Of a DNA stretch of 64,000 nucleotides, positions 36,338 through 44,899 are shown in pieces. The number at the start of each line of letters is the position of its first letter. Within the stretch, counting starts at the first letter, position 1. The stretch is from Halomonas fontilapidosi (GTDB lineage: Bacteria > Pseudomonadota > Gammaproteobacteria > Pseudomonadales > Halomonadaceae): the NCBI RefSeq assembly GCF_014192285.1, contig NZ_JACHXQ010000002.1, positions 220,968-284,967 on the forward strand. Reading direction: 5' to 3'. The position numbers were made by a program, and so were the translations under genes. The notes beneath the pieces are model-generated. The model did not search any database. It was not told the origin of the DNA and saw only the letters and a list, made by a program, of their open reading frames with translations.

Positions 36338-38088
36338 TGCCCATCCTCCTGGCGCCGCGTCTGCCGTTTCTCCCGGTTCAACGTGTTTTCGGGTTCGCGA
36401 CGCTGGCGAATGGTCTCATGATGACGTGCCAGTTCCCGGTCACTGCTTCCCTGATACGCCGACTCATCCTCCAGCTCGGCGCGAAGTCTCTGCAGCTCAG
36501 TCTCCTGCTCGCTGATCTGAAGGAGGGTCTTGTCGATTTGCCTGCCGAGAAAGCGCCGGCGCTGCTCGCGCTCTCTCTTCTGCCGCTGCCGAGCAGCCTC
36601 CTCCTCGCTCTCCTTTTCCACTCGGGCCGTACCCATGAGAACCTCGGTGCCGTACTGGTAGACATCGGCCAGATCGACGCCGCACGAGGAAAGGACAAGC
36701 TCACGCACCTGATTGGAGTGCGCCGTACCCCGAGACTTGACGACGGAGAGCGCGCGATTCCGCTCACCGCCGCGGATCTCGTAGCGAAGCACGATCCAGG
36801 TATCGGCGAGGGTCGAGACATGGGTCAGGGTCGATTCATCGCTCGGGTCCTCGTCGGACGACAGCGAGGTCAACAGGGTTGTGATGCCGTCGCGTCGCGT
36901 TCTGTCGAGAAGGCGCTCCAGGGCAATGTGGGGACTCTGCGCCGAAGAAGCCTTGAGCAGCGCAGAGGCGGGATCGATCACCAGGCAATGCGGCCTGACC
37001 TCGTCGATACGCTGTTGCAGGGCCATGAAGTGCTGCTCTGCCAGCGAATGCCACGACGTATGGGTCTGCAGCGCGAGTCGATCGCTGTCGATATGGGGCT
37101 GCAAATCGATACCCACGGAGGCCACATTGCGCACGATCCGTGAGGCGAGTTCATCGAAGCTGACAAACAGCGCGCGCTCGCCTCGCTCACAGGCCGCCTC
37201 GACGAAAGCCGCGGCGAGCGTGGTCTTGGACGTCCCGGGCTGACCGGAGATCAAGGTCGTGGAACCCTGATAGAGCCCCCCTCCCAGTACATCGTCGAGA
37301 CGCTCGATACCCGTTCCGATACGCTGTGAGCTTGCCATTACCTCCTCTTCGTCGGCGGTGTTGGCATAGGGAAGATGGATGCCATCATCGTCGATCAGCA
37401 ACGCCAGCTCATCGGGATCGTGATGGGTGCCACGGTACTTGGCGATACGGAAGCGACGGTGCAGCCGCCGATCCACCAGAATACTCGACAGCACAAAGAT
37501 CGTCGGCAGCAGAAATTCAATGCCGGCCAGGTGCTCGGGACGGGTGAGCCGATCGCCACTGTGCTTGCCGGTGAGCAACAGAGTATAGCCCTGACGTTCA
37601 CACCAGTCGTTGATCTGGGCGACCTGCTCGATAGCCTGCTCCTGGTCAGGCTGGTGGCGCAGTAGCTGATCGATACCATCGAGCACGATCCAGGTTCCCT
37701 CGACCCGGTTGGCACAGCTCGCAAGCATCGCGAGCAATCCCTCGATATCGAAGGCGCCGGCAAATTCGGCTCCCTTCATTCCCTTGGCATCGATCACCTC
37801 GCAGCGCGAGGCGTCATGCAACAGCCCGCCCCAGGAAAAGGTCGCGGCATTGCGCAGTAGCTGGGTACTCGACTCCTCGAACGACATAAAGACGCCCCCC
37901 TCGCCACGGCTCAGGGCGCCGGCAAGAATCTGCAATCCCAGAATCGTCTTGCCGCACCCAGGCTCGCCGACAATCAGCGTGGCTCCCCGCGCCGGCAGGC
38001 CCCCACGAGTCACCGCGTCGAGACTGCGGATTCCCGTTGCGCGTTTGACGAGCGCAAGCTCTACCTGATCCTTTTGCGTAGGCGTCAT
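36334..38088 (-). CDS. kaiC: Two-domain KaiC ATPase/autokinase
   Basis: A 584-residue KaiC. CI has Walker A GEPGCGKT (41-48) and the glutamate pair in FMSFEES (E71, E72). CII has Walker A GQPGTSKT (282-289) and FDE (D312, E313), where the first glutamate of the pair is aspartate. The phosphosite region LTHVSTLADT keeps the Ser-Thr pair (S425, T426), aligned by eye with S431/T432 of Synechococcus KaiC. The RGGERNRALSVVKSRG segment is standard. In place of the KaiA-binding A-loop tail there is a long charged coiled coil (about 490-582). AGGAGATGAG precedes the ATG. No kaiA is present. Confident as KaiC; its output is unknown. Confidence 0.93.
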   Translation of the reverse strand: MTPTQKDQVELALVKRATGIRSLDAVTRGGLPARGATLIVGEPGCGKTILGLQILAGALSRGEGGVFMSFEESSTQLLRNAATFSWGGLLHDASRCEVIDAKGMKGAEFAGAFDIEGLLAMLASCANRVEGTWIVLDGIDQLLRHQPDQEQAIEQVAQINDWCERQGYTLLLTGKHSGDRLTRPEHLAGIEFLLPTIFVLSSILVDRRLHRRFRIAKYRGTHHDPDELALLIDDDGIHLPYANTADEEEVMASSQRIGTGIERLDDVLGGGLYQGSTTLISGQPGTSKTTLAAAFVEAACERGERALFVSFDELASRIVRNVASVGIDLQPHIDSDRLALQTHTSWHSLAEQHFMALQQRIDEVRPHCLVIDPASALLKASSAQSPHIALERLLDRTRRDGITTLLTSLSSDEDPSDESTLTHVSTLADTWIVLRYEIRGGERNRALSVVKSRGTAHSNQVRELVLSSCGVDLADVYQYGTEVLMGTARVEKESEEEAARQRQKREREQRRRFLGRQIDKTLLQISEQETELQRLRAELEDESAYQGSSDRELARHHETIRQRREPENTLNREKRQTRRQEDGQ

Positions 38089-38145
38089 CTCATCTCCTGG
38101 TGGCTGAATTCGAGGCGGGGAGGGGCTGAATCACCGGCGTTGCTG

Positions 38146-41007
38146 CTATGTCGCCCCCGACGACGGAGGAAGAGCGGCCTTCTTTTCCAACAACCATTGG
38201 AAGTCCTCGGCCGCCAGCGGCACGCTGTAGTAATAACCTTGGCCGACGAAGCAGCCCATATCGAGAAGCATGTCGCGAATTTCCGGGCTCTCGATTCCTT
38301 CTGCCACGGTGTCTGTACCGAGCACCCGGCTGATCCCCAGCACGGTATCGACAATTCGCTGACTGTAGGGGTCGTCCAGCATCCGACGCACGAACCCCAT
38401 GTCGATCTTGATCTCGTCAAACGGGTAGCGTTTCAGATAGAGCAGCGACGAGTAACCGGTACCAAAATCGTCAAGCGACAGGCGTACACCGAGCTCATGT
38501 AACTCGTGCATCTGCTCGAGCAGCATCTCAGACTGATGGACGAAGACATTCTCGGTGATCTCCAGGGTAAGACTGCCTGGATCGACACCGTGCGTCGTGA
38601 CCGCCTGGCGCACCTGGTCGACAAAGCCTCCGAGTTCGAACTGGACCACCGACACATTGACGGCCACCTGCACCACGTCGAGATTGGCGTCCTGCCATTG
38701 ACGCAGCTGCCGGCAGGCCTCGAACACGACCCAGTCGCCCATCGGGCCGATCAGCTGGCTCTGTTCGGCAACCGGAATGAACACGCCGGGAGACAGCATG
38801 CCACGCTCGGGGTGCACCCAACGCAACAGGGCCTCGCAGGCGATCATCTTCCCGGTATGCAAATTCACCTTGGGCTGAAAGTGCAGCTCGAACTGGCTTT
38901 CGGCGAGAGCACGCTGCAGATCACGGGCCAACTCGATGCGCTCATGAATTTCTTGATCCAGGCGTTGGGTATATTGACCCCAGTCACGGATGCCACGGCG
39001 ACGCGCCTCGAACATTGCCAGTTCTGCTTCGTGCAACAGTCTCTCGGCACTGCGCTGCTGCTCACCAAGCAGGGTGAAACCGAAGCGTGCGGACACCTCG
39101 ATGGCGATGCCGTCGACCTGGAAAGGCTGATGCAGCAAAAGACTCAACCAGTGCCACTGTTCATCGCCGTCTTGCGTCGTACCCTCTTCCCCTGACAGGA
39201 CGAAGATAAAGGAGTCGCCGTTGATGCAGCCCACCAGCTGGCTGTCCAGCCTCGCCTTGAGGCGATGGCCAATCTGGGTGAGCAGCCTGTCTCCGATTTG
39301 ATAACCGTGGGCATCGTTGATATTGCTCTGTCCCTTGATGTCCATCACCACGACCTGGTGGTGGGCCTGCCAACCCTCCTCCTGCAGCTGGCGGTTGAAC
39401 GCCGTGGTGAAACCGGACCGATTCAGCAAGCCGGTAAGCGGATCCTCAAAGGCCAGCTTCTCCAGTTGCTGTTCGGCAAGCTTGCGCTCAGTGATGTCGA
39501 TGTGCATGACCACGGCACCCAGCGATAGCTCGCTCTCCTCGGTTGAGTCGAGGCGCCTTGCCATCAGGCGAAACCAGCGCTGGCGCGTCGGTGAGTGACA
39601 GGGATATTCCAGAGAGAACTCGTCCTGCCTGCCGTTCAACAGGGCGGCTAGCCCCTCCTCTGCCTGCCGCGCATCCCTGGCATCATTACCCGCGACCCCT
39701 CGGCAGATGGCAAGATAGTTGCTGTCCAGTCCGAGGTTCTCCTCGCATGCGCCATTTTCTATGCCGAACTGTCGCCACTGGTTGTTGGTATCAAGAATAT
39801 TGCCCTCGCTGTCAATCATCGCGATGTTCGCCGGAAGGGAGTCGATCAAGGCAGAGCGCATCTTCAATGCGTGATGAAGATGCTTTTTCATCTCGTACTG
39901 GGCCGTGATGTCCTGGAAGGCACCCTCGACTTTCACCACGGCGCCCTGATCATCGTGAACCGGGACGCCGATGGTTCTCACCCAGCGACGCTCTCCCTGG
40001 GCGGTAATGATCTGGAGTTCCTCGTCGAAGGGGGTGCTCGTCTCGATGCAGGCGAAGAAACACTCACGGATGCGTTGCCGATGCTCAGGCGCATAGAAGC
40101 CGATGCCATCCTCCACGCAGGGAGAAAAGTCGTAGGGCATGCCATGGATCTCGGCCACCATGTCGGACCAGTAGATTTGATCGTTGCGCAGATCGACCCA
40201 CCAGCCCCCGAAACGCGCGATATCGCCGGCGATGTCTAGCAGGCGCGCGCGTTCTTCAAGGCTATCCTGATCCTTCTGCTGCTGGTCGCGCATGCGATTG
40301 AAGGTTCTGGCCAGTTCGCTGAACTCGTCATTGCCCCGGGGTTGCACGCGAATGTGCCGATCGCCACTTTCCACCCTGGAAGCGACCCTGATAAGCGACT
40401 GCAAGGGGCCATGAATGCGACGGTAGAGCAAGGCAAAGGCCAGCATGCAGAACAGGCCGAACAGCAGAGTGGTCGTGGCGAAACTGGCTACGATCCAGTT
40501 GGTACTGTTACTGATGGCTCTTCTCTGCTGATCGGCGATTTCCCTCAGCGCCATGTCGATGGCGATCCCCAGACCGGCCACCCGGGTGGTAATGATCTGG
40601 CCTCGCTGTGAGCCACCAATGGGACTGGAGCCAGACAAGACGTCGTCTTTTTCCACATCGTCGCCATCTTCGGCATAGACGGCTTCGAGTATCGTGACGA
40701 TCTCACCGATGTGATGAATGGCGCGCTGGGCGGCGGGATAGGCTTCCCGCCGCTTCTCCAATTCTTGCTGAAGAACATCGACATCGGCGAGATAAGCCTG
40801 CCACAGGGAAGGGTCGGCCCGCTGATTGAGCAGGCCATCACTTGCTGCAGAGAAGTTGTCGATATGATTCTGCAAGACCATGAGGGAATGCATATCCGAC
40901 TGCCTCGCCCTCATCTTCTGCAGCATGATGCCGCCCGCTAGGGCAATGACCATCAGGCCGATCAGGCAGCCGGCGATACAGGCAAGGGAAAGCCGCGAGA
41001 GCTTCAT
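38146..41007 (-). CDS. Membrane PAS-PAS-GGDEF-EAL protein, likely c-di-GMP phosphodiesterase
   Basis: A 953-residue inner-membrane signalling protein. TM1 is residues 7-29, a periplasmic sensor of about 140 residues follows, TM2 is 171-195, HAMP 196-250, PAS 258-370, PAS 385-505, GGDEF 515-670, EAL 690-940. The GGDEF signature is degenerate (NGDSF, 596-600), so cyclase activity is unlikely. The EAL motif (EALLRW, E725) and DDFGTGYSSL (846-855) are intact, so c-di-GMP hydrolysis is expected. It overlaps the binding-protein gene upstream by 4 bases and lies 57 bases before kaiC. I infer that it receives a periplasmic signal and sits in the same operon as kaiBC. Confidence 0.92.
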   Translation of the reverse strand: MKLSRLSLACIAGCLIGLMVIALAGGIMLQKMRARQSDMHSLMVLQNHIDNFSAASDGLLNQRADPSLWQAYLADVDVLQQELEKRREAYPAAQRAIHHIGEIVTILEAVYAEDGDDVEKDDVLSGSSPIGGSQRGQIITTRVAGLGIAIDMALREIADQQRRAISNSTNWIVASFATTTLLFGLFCMLAFALLYRRIHGPLQSLIRVASRVESGDRHIRVQPRGNDEFSELARTFNRMRDQQQKDQDSLEERARLLDIAGDIARFGGWWVDLRNDQIYWSDMVAEIHGMPYDFSPCVEDGIGFYAPEHRQRIRECFFACIETSTPFDEELQIITAQGERRWVRTIGVPVHDDQGAVVKVEGAFQDITAQYEMKKHLHHALKMRSALIDSLPANIAMIDSEGNILDTNNQWRQFGIENGACEENLGLDSNYLAICRGVAGNDARDARQAEEGLAALLNGRQDEFSLEYPCHSPTRQRWFRLMARRLDSTEESELSLGAVVMHIDITERKLAEQQLEKLAFEDPLTGLLNRSGFTTAFNRQLQEEGWQAHHQVVVMDIKGQSNINDAHGYQIGDRLLTQIGHRLKARLDSQLVGCINGDSFIFVLSGEEGTTQDGDEQWHWLSLLLHQPFQVDGIAIEVSARFGFTLLGEQQRSAERLLHEAELAMFEARRRGIRDWGQYTQRLDQEIHERIELARDLQRALAESQFELHFQPKVNLHTGKMIACEALLRWVHPERGMLSPGVFIPVAEQSQLIGPMGDWVVFEACRQLRQWQDANLDVVQVAVNVSVVQFELGGFVDQVRQAVTTHGVDPGSLTLEITENVFVHQSEMLLEQMHELHELGVRLSLDDFGTGYSSLLYLKRYPFDEIKIDMGFVRRMLDDPYSQRIVDTVLGISRVLGTDTVAEGIESPEIRDMLLDMGCFVGQGYYYSVPLAAEDFQWLLEKKAALPPSSGAT

Positions 41008-42071
41008 GGTGGTGGCGCCCTCTCTGCCAGGTCGAGCGACGGGATGCCGACATGCAGCGGCAATAGGCGTCGCATCAATTCCGGTTCAATCCAGGAGAGA
41101 ATATTCGGCGCCTCAAAGCGTTCTGTTTTCCCAGCCTTCTCGGCCCATTGGACCATCTGCTGCAGATCGAAGAGCAGCGACCAGTCCAGATTCAGCCCGA
41201 AGTGCGGCAGGCGGGACTCCCTGAGCGCTGTCTCGGGATCGAGATCCATGAATTCAGCATATTTCTCCCGAGACTGGACGGGATGGGTCTGGATGGAGTC
41301 AATGGCGTCTCGATAAGCCTGAAGTATCCGGAGGACGGTATCGGCACGCTGCGATGCCGTCTCCCGGGTGCTCACCAGCACCCAGTTCTCGGCGTAGAGC
41401 TCACTTCCGGCAAGGGTCTGGATCGCCCCCTCGGCGCGGTTCGCGAGCCTCGACGTCCACGGCTCCCAAGTCACCAGGGCGTCCACCTCACCCGCCATCA
41501 GCGCCTCGGGCTGGTCAGCCGCCGGGATGTCGACCACGGTCACCCGAGAGCTGTCGAGGCGATGATAGATGCTGAACAGCCACCACAGGTATTCGCTGTT
41601 AGTGCCTTTCATCAATCCTACCCGCTTGCCCTCGAGGTCCGAGGGCTGGCGAATCCTACCGGCCCGTTTCACCACCACGTGATTCAGCCGAGCTGAGTAG
41701 ACCAGACTCGCCAGGATGACCGGCTCGTTGGGGCGTGAAGGCCCAATCGTAGCGAGCCGATCAAGCACCAGCGGCGAGAGCGCCATGAGTGCGAAATCCG
41801 TGTGTCCCGCCTTGAGTGCCTTGAGGTTATCTCTACCTGAATCTCGGCGAATAACGTCGATATCCAGCCCCTGACTCGCGAAGAAGCCTTCCTCCTCGGC
41901 TATCAGAGTGGGAAGGTCGCCAAGATAGGTGACGCCCGAAAGCCGAACGCCATCACGGGGATCGCCGGCGGCACTGACAGGCACAACCAAGCAGAGCAGC
42001 ACTAGCAACAATAACGGGACGCAGGCAGTGCAAATCCATCCACGTTCTTTCAGCGGTAATATGGCGATCAT
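41004..42071 (-). CDS. Periplasmic NMT1/SsuA-type substrate-binding protein (no transporter partner)
   Basis: A 355-residue exported binding protein of the NMT1/THI5-like or SsuA/TauA class. A signal sequence is clear (ICTACVPLLLLVLLCLVVPVSAAGD). The mature part begins VRLSGVTYLGDLPTLIAEEEGFFASQGLDIDVI, then DFALMALSPLVLDRLA, LEGKRVGLMKGTNSEYLWWLF and EVDALVTWEPWTSRLA, which are standard for this fold. No permease or ATPase is near; its stop overlaps the start of the membrane EAL protein, so it may act as that protein's ligand sensor. The ATG at 42071 lacks a good ribosome site; an AGGAG lies about 45 bases upstream, so the true start may differ. Confidence 0.85.
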   Translation of the reverse strand: MIAILPLKERGWICTACVPLLLLVLLCLVVPVSAAGDPRDGVRLSGVTYLGDLPTLIAEEEGFFASQGLDIDVIRRDSGRDNLKALKAGHTDFALMALSPLVLDRLATIGPSRPNEPVILASLVYSARLNHVVVKRAGRIRQPSDLEGKRVGLMKGTNSEYLWWLFSIYHRLDSSRVTVVDIPAADQPEALMAGEVDALVTWEPWTSRLANRAEGAIQTLAGSELYAENWVLVSTRETASQRADTVLRILQAYRDAIDSIQTHPVQSREKYAEFMDLDPETALRESRLPHFGLNLDWSLLFDLQQMVQWAEKAGKTERFEAPNILSWIEPELMRRLLPLHVGIPSLDLAERAPPP

Positions 42072-42395
42072 TGCTGAGTAGAGTGCGACCCGAAGTTCGA
42101 AGTTTATATGAACTCTCCTGAAGGAAACCGGACAATCAGCGCAACATAATAGCCAATTTCCATCACAAGAAAAGGTGGCTCGATATGCCGTTGAATTCAA
42201 GATCAATCCCGGCAGGCAGGGGACGCAGCGAGATCATGCCGTAAAAGTGGTCTTCGCCCAGCGGGCGGAAGGTGTCGGCAACCGTCACTCTCGAGGGGTA
42301 ACACGGGCGGAGTATGCGGCCTGCGAAAAATGCAATGACCCGATGGCAGGTGCCATCGGGTCACAAGATCACTGCCGTAAAACCCGGCTGCGAGT
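42072..42395. other. Intergenic region between the Kai cluster and mucD
   Basis: About 324 bases without a gene. It holds the mucD terminator (42336-42363) at one end and, at the other, the leader of the binding-protein gene with an AGGAGAG at 42112-42118. It is visibly more AT-rich than the neighbours (26 of 60 bases are G or C in 42121-42180). No convincing -35/-10 pair for the Kai cluster was found by eye. Confidence 0.7.
42336..42363 (-). terminator. Intrinsic terminator of the rpoE-rseA-rseB-mucD operon
   Basis: A 12-bp stem (TGACCCGATGGC / GCCATCGGGTCA) with a four-base loop lies about 30 bases after the mucD stop. On the minus strand it is followed by TTGCATTTTTCG, a usable U tract. 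Confidence 0.8.
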
Positions 42396-43832
42396 TCAGT
42401 CGCGCGAGAGGCGCAGCGCCACGAACAGCGAGCGGCCGTCACGATAGACACGCACCGGAATCGCACGATCATCGGGCAGATCGGCAACCAGTTCGGTCAG
42501 CTGATCAGGCCCCTGTACGGCGCGATGGTCAATGCTGACCAGGATGTCACCGGTACGAATGCCCGCCTGTGCCGCCGTGCCGCGCGGATCGACCTCACGC
42601 ACTAGGACACCACCCTCGATGCCGAGTTCACGGCGTTCTGCCTCTTCTACCGGGCTCACGGCGATGCCCAACCGCGCCGGCGCTGGATCCTCTCCCGTAC
42701 CATTCGCCGTCGCGCTCTGGCTGTCGGGCCAGTCACCCACGGTGATGGTCTTCTCGCGACGCTCACCGTCGCGCAGCAGCGTCAGCTCCACCTCGCTGCC
42801 CGGGCTGACTGGCCCGATCAGCCGTGGAAGGGTGTTGGAGCTCTCCACCACCTCACCATCGACTTCGAGGATCACATCGCCGGCCTGAAGGCCGCCACGG
42901 GCCGCCGGCCCGTCTGGGTCCAGATCGGCGATCAACGCGCCTTCGGCGTTATCCATGCCGAAGGACTCGGCCAGGTCACGGGAGACCGGCTGGATCATCA
43001 CCCCCAGCCAGCCGCGGCTGACGCGACCGTCATCACGTAGCTGGTCGGCCACATCCAGGGCCACGTTGATGGGGATCGCAAAGGAGAGCCCCATGAAGCC
43101 ACCGCTGCGGGTGAAGATCTGCGAGTTGATGCCGATCACCTCGCCATCGAGGTTGAACAAGGGTCCGCCGGAGTTACCCGGATTGATCGCCACGTCCGTC
43201 TGGATGAAGGGGACATAGGCATCACGCGGCAGGGTGCGATCGATGGCACTGACGATGCCTGCGGTTACCGAGTGATCGAAGCCAAACGGCGAACCGATCG
43301 CGGCAACCCACTCGCCGACGCGAAGACCATCGGAATCCCCCAGATTGAGGGTGGGCAAATCGTCGCCGTCCACCTTGAGCAGGGCCACATCCGTCTTGGC
43401 GTCGGCTCCGACCAGCTCGGCCAGCAGTTCACGCCGATCGTTGAGCCGCACCAGAATCTCGTCGGCGCCCTGCACCACATGGGCATTGGTCAGGATATAG
43501 CCAGCCTCGTCGATGATGAAACCCGAACCCAGCGACTGACGCTCCTCGCTGCGTCCCGGGCCCCCGCCATCGGGCGGCGACGGCATACGGTCGCCAAAGC
43601 GATCACCGAAGAAATGGCGAAAGATTTCGGGAATTTCCTGCCCGCCAAAGTCGTGGAAGGGCGATGCCCGGCGTTCCACCGTGCGCGAAGTGGAAATATT
43701 CACGACACCGGGCGCGGCCTGGTCGACCAGCTCGGTGAAGTCCGGCAGGTCACGGGCCATGGCCGTCTGCCACGTCAGTAGTGCCGCAGCAAGCAGCACC
43801 CACAGAGAAAAGTGTCGAGTCATGCGCTTCAT
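42396..43832 (-). CDS. mucD: MucD/DegP-type periplasmic serine protease
   Basis: A 478-residue HtrA-family protease and chaperone that clears misfolded envelope proteins. A signal peptide is present (MKRMTRHFSLWVLLAAALLTWQTAMA). The triad is His in TNAHVVQ, Asp in TDVALLKVD and Ser in NPGNSGGPLF. Two PDZ domains follow (about 285-375 and 390-475). The ATG at 43832 has AGGAG 7 bases upstream. It is the last gene of the sigma-E operon, which is the mucD position of Pseudomonas rather than the E. coli arrangement. It probably also limits AlgU/RpoE signalling. Confidence 0.94.
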   Translation of the reverse strand: MKRMTRHFSLWVLLAAALLTWQTAMARDLPDFTELVDQAAPGVVNISTSRTVERRASPFHDFGGQEIPEIFRHFFGDRFGDRMPSPPDGGGPGRSEERQSLGSGFIIDEAGYILTNAHVVQGADEILVRLNDRRELLAELVGADAKTDVALLKVDGDDLPTLNLGDSDGLRVGEWVAAIGSPFGFDHSVTAGIVSAIDRTLPRDAYVPFIQTDVAINPGNSGGPLFNLDGEVIGINSQIFTRSGGFMGLSFAIPINVALDVADQLRDDGRVSRGWLGVMIQPVSRDLAESFGMDNAEGALIADLDPDGPAARGGLQAGDVILEVDGEVVESSNTLPRLIGPVSPGSEVELTLLRDGERREKTITVGDWPDSQSATANGTGEDPAPARLGIAVSPVEEAERRELGIEGGVLVREVDPRGTAAQAGIRTGDILVSIDHRAVQGPDQLTELVADLPDDRAIPVRVYRDGRSLFVALRLSRD

Positions 43833-43900
43833 GAAAGACTCCTGCGTCGACAAGAATGGATAAGGGGTGACTACCAGATACCGCCTGAGAGTCGAAAGGT

Positions 43901-44899
43901 TCAAGGCATCTCGTCTTCGTCGTCGTTCTGCCACTCCACAGAATCGGCCACGCGCAGCAGAACAGCGGGGGGCAGCTCTCCCATCACCACGATCTGGCGG
44001 GTTCGGCCGCCGAGTTCACGGTGGCGAACCGCCGCGTGCGAAACACCCAGGCGGTGCATGCCGGGGATCAGCTGATCCGGCCCCTCGACGGGTTCCAGGA
44101 AGAGACTGAGGGTGGCAAGCCCATCGCTGTAGACGCGGTGCCCGACGTCTTCGTCATGACGGGCACTCAACGTCTCCACCGGCTGGGGAATGAAGCCAGT
44201 CGGCAGCCAAGCGGGATGCCAGGGGTCCTGTGGTCGAGCACGGCGGCGGTCGAGATCCACCTCTCCCAGATAAAGCTGGGGCTGGTGAAGCTCGGTGATC
44301 TGGAAGGTTTCCACCACGCGACCCTGCTCATCCAGCAGGATCTGCTTGAGCGGCAGACTCGTGGCGCTGTCGAGCCAGAATCGGTGACCGTAGCGCATGC
44401 CGTCCAGCGGCTCGATATCGAGTCGTAGCGTGGTGCGATTGGCCAGACGATCCTCGCCGCTGAGTTGCAGACGATAGAGACCATCGAGGTGCTTGGCGAT
44501 ACCGGCCGGGGAGCTCGCCACCGGGGCATCATCCTCGGCCCAGCTCAGGCGACCGATGCGACCGCGACGCTCGAAGACCACCGACGGGCCGTCCAGGAAG
44601 CGCGCCACTTCGCGCTCGACACCCTCGACGACGTCATGGGAGAGCGCCAGGGATCGCACCCCGTCGACGCCAATGCGAACCGCCCGAGCCTGGAACTCAT
44701 AGCAGTGGTTGGCCCAGAAACTGCGCTCGAGCCACTCAAGAGCGGTCTCGGGTGACGCTCGCTCCTCCAGAGTGCGGCAATCGAAACGTTCGGGCTGGCT
44801 GTTGTCGCCCTCCGGCTGTGCCAAGGCAGTTGAGGTGACTACCATCAAGGCCGTGACCAACATCCCGCCTGGCAGGAGGTGAAGACGACCCGCACGCAT
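43901..44899 (-). CDS. rseB: Sigma-E regulatory protein RseB/MucB
   Basis: A 332-residue periplasmic protein that binds the anti-sigma factor RseA and shields it from proteolysis until LPS or lipoprotein signals arrive. The signal peptide MRAGRLHLLPGGMLVTALMVVTSTALAQ is clear. Family features are ALEWLERSFWANHCYEFQ, RLSWAEDD, YRLQLSGEDRLANRTTLRLDIEPLDGMRYGHRFWLDSATSLPLKQILLDEQGRVVETFQIT and PTGF near the middle. The ATG at 44899 overlaps the rseA stop by one base; GTG 44902 would add one residue. It sits between rseA and mucD. Confidence 0.93.
   Translation of the reverse strand: MRAGRLHLLPGGMLVTALMVVTSTALAQPEGDNSQPERFDCRTLEERASPETALEWLERSFWANHCYEFQARAVRIGVDGVRSLALSHDVVEGVEREVARFLDGPSVVFERRGRIGRLSWAEDDAPVASSPAGIAKHLDGLYRLQLSGEDRLANRTTLRLDIEPLDGMRYGHRFWLDSATSLPLKQILLDEQGRVVETFQITELHQPQLYLGEVDLDRRRARPQDPWHPAWLPTGFIPQPVETLSARHDEDVGHRVYSDGLATLSLFLEPVEGPDQLIPGMHRLGVSHAAVRHRELGGRTRQIVVMGELPPAVLLRVADSVEWQNDDEDEMP

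Noticed and set aside
36334-38088. RadA/Sms or single-domain RecA-like ATPase
   Set aside because: Two P-loop domains, the Glu pair, the HVST phosphosite region and an adjacent KaiB make KaiC the clear choice.
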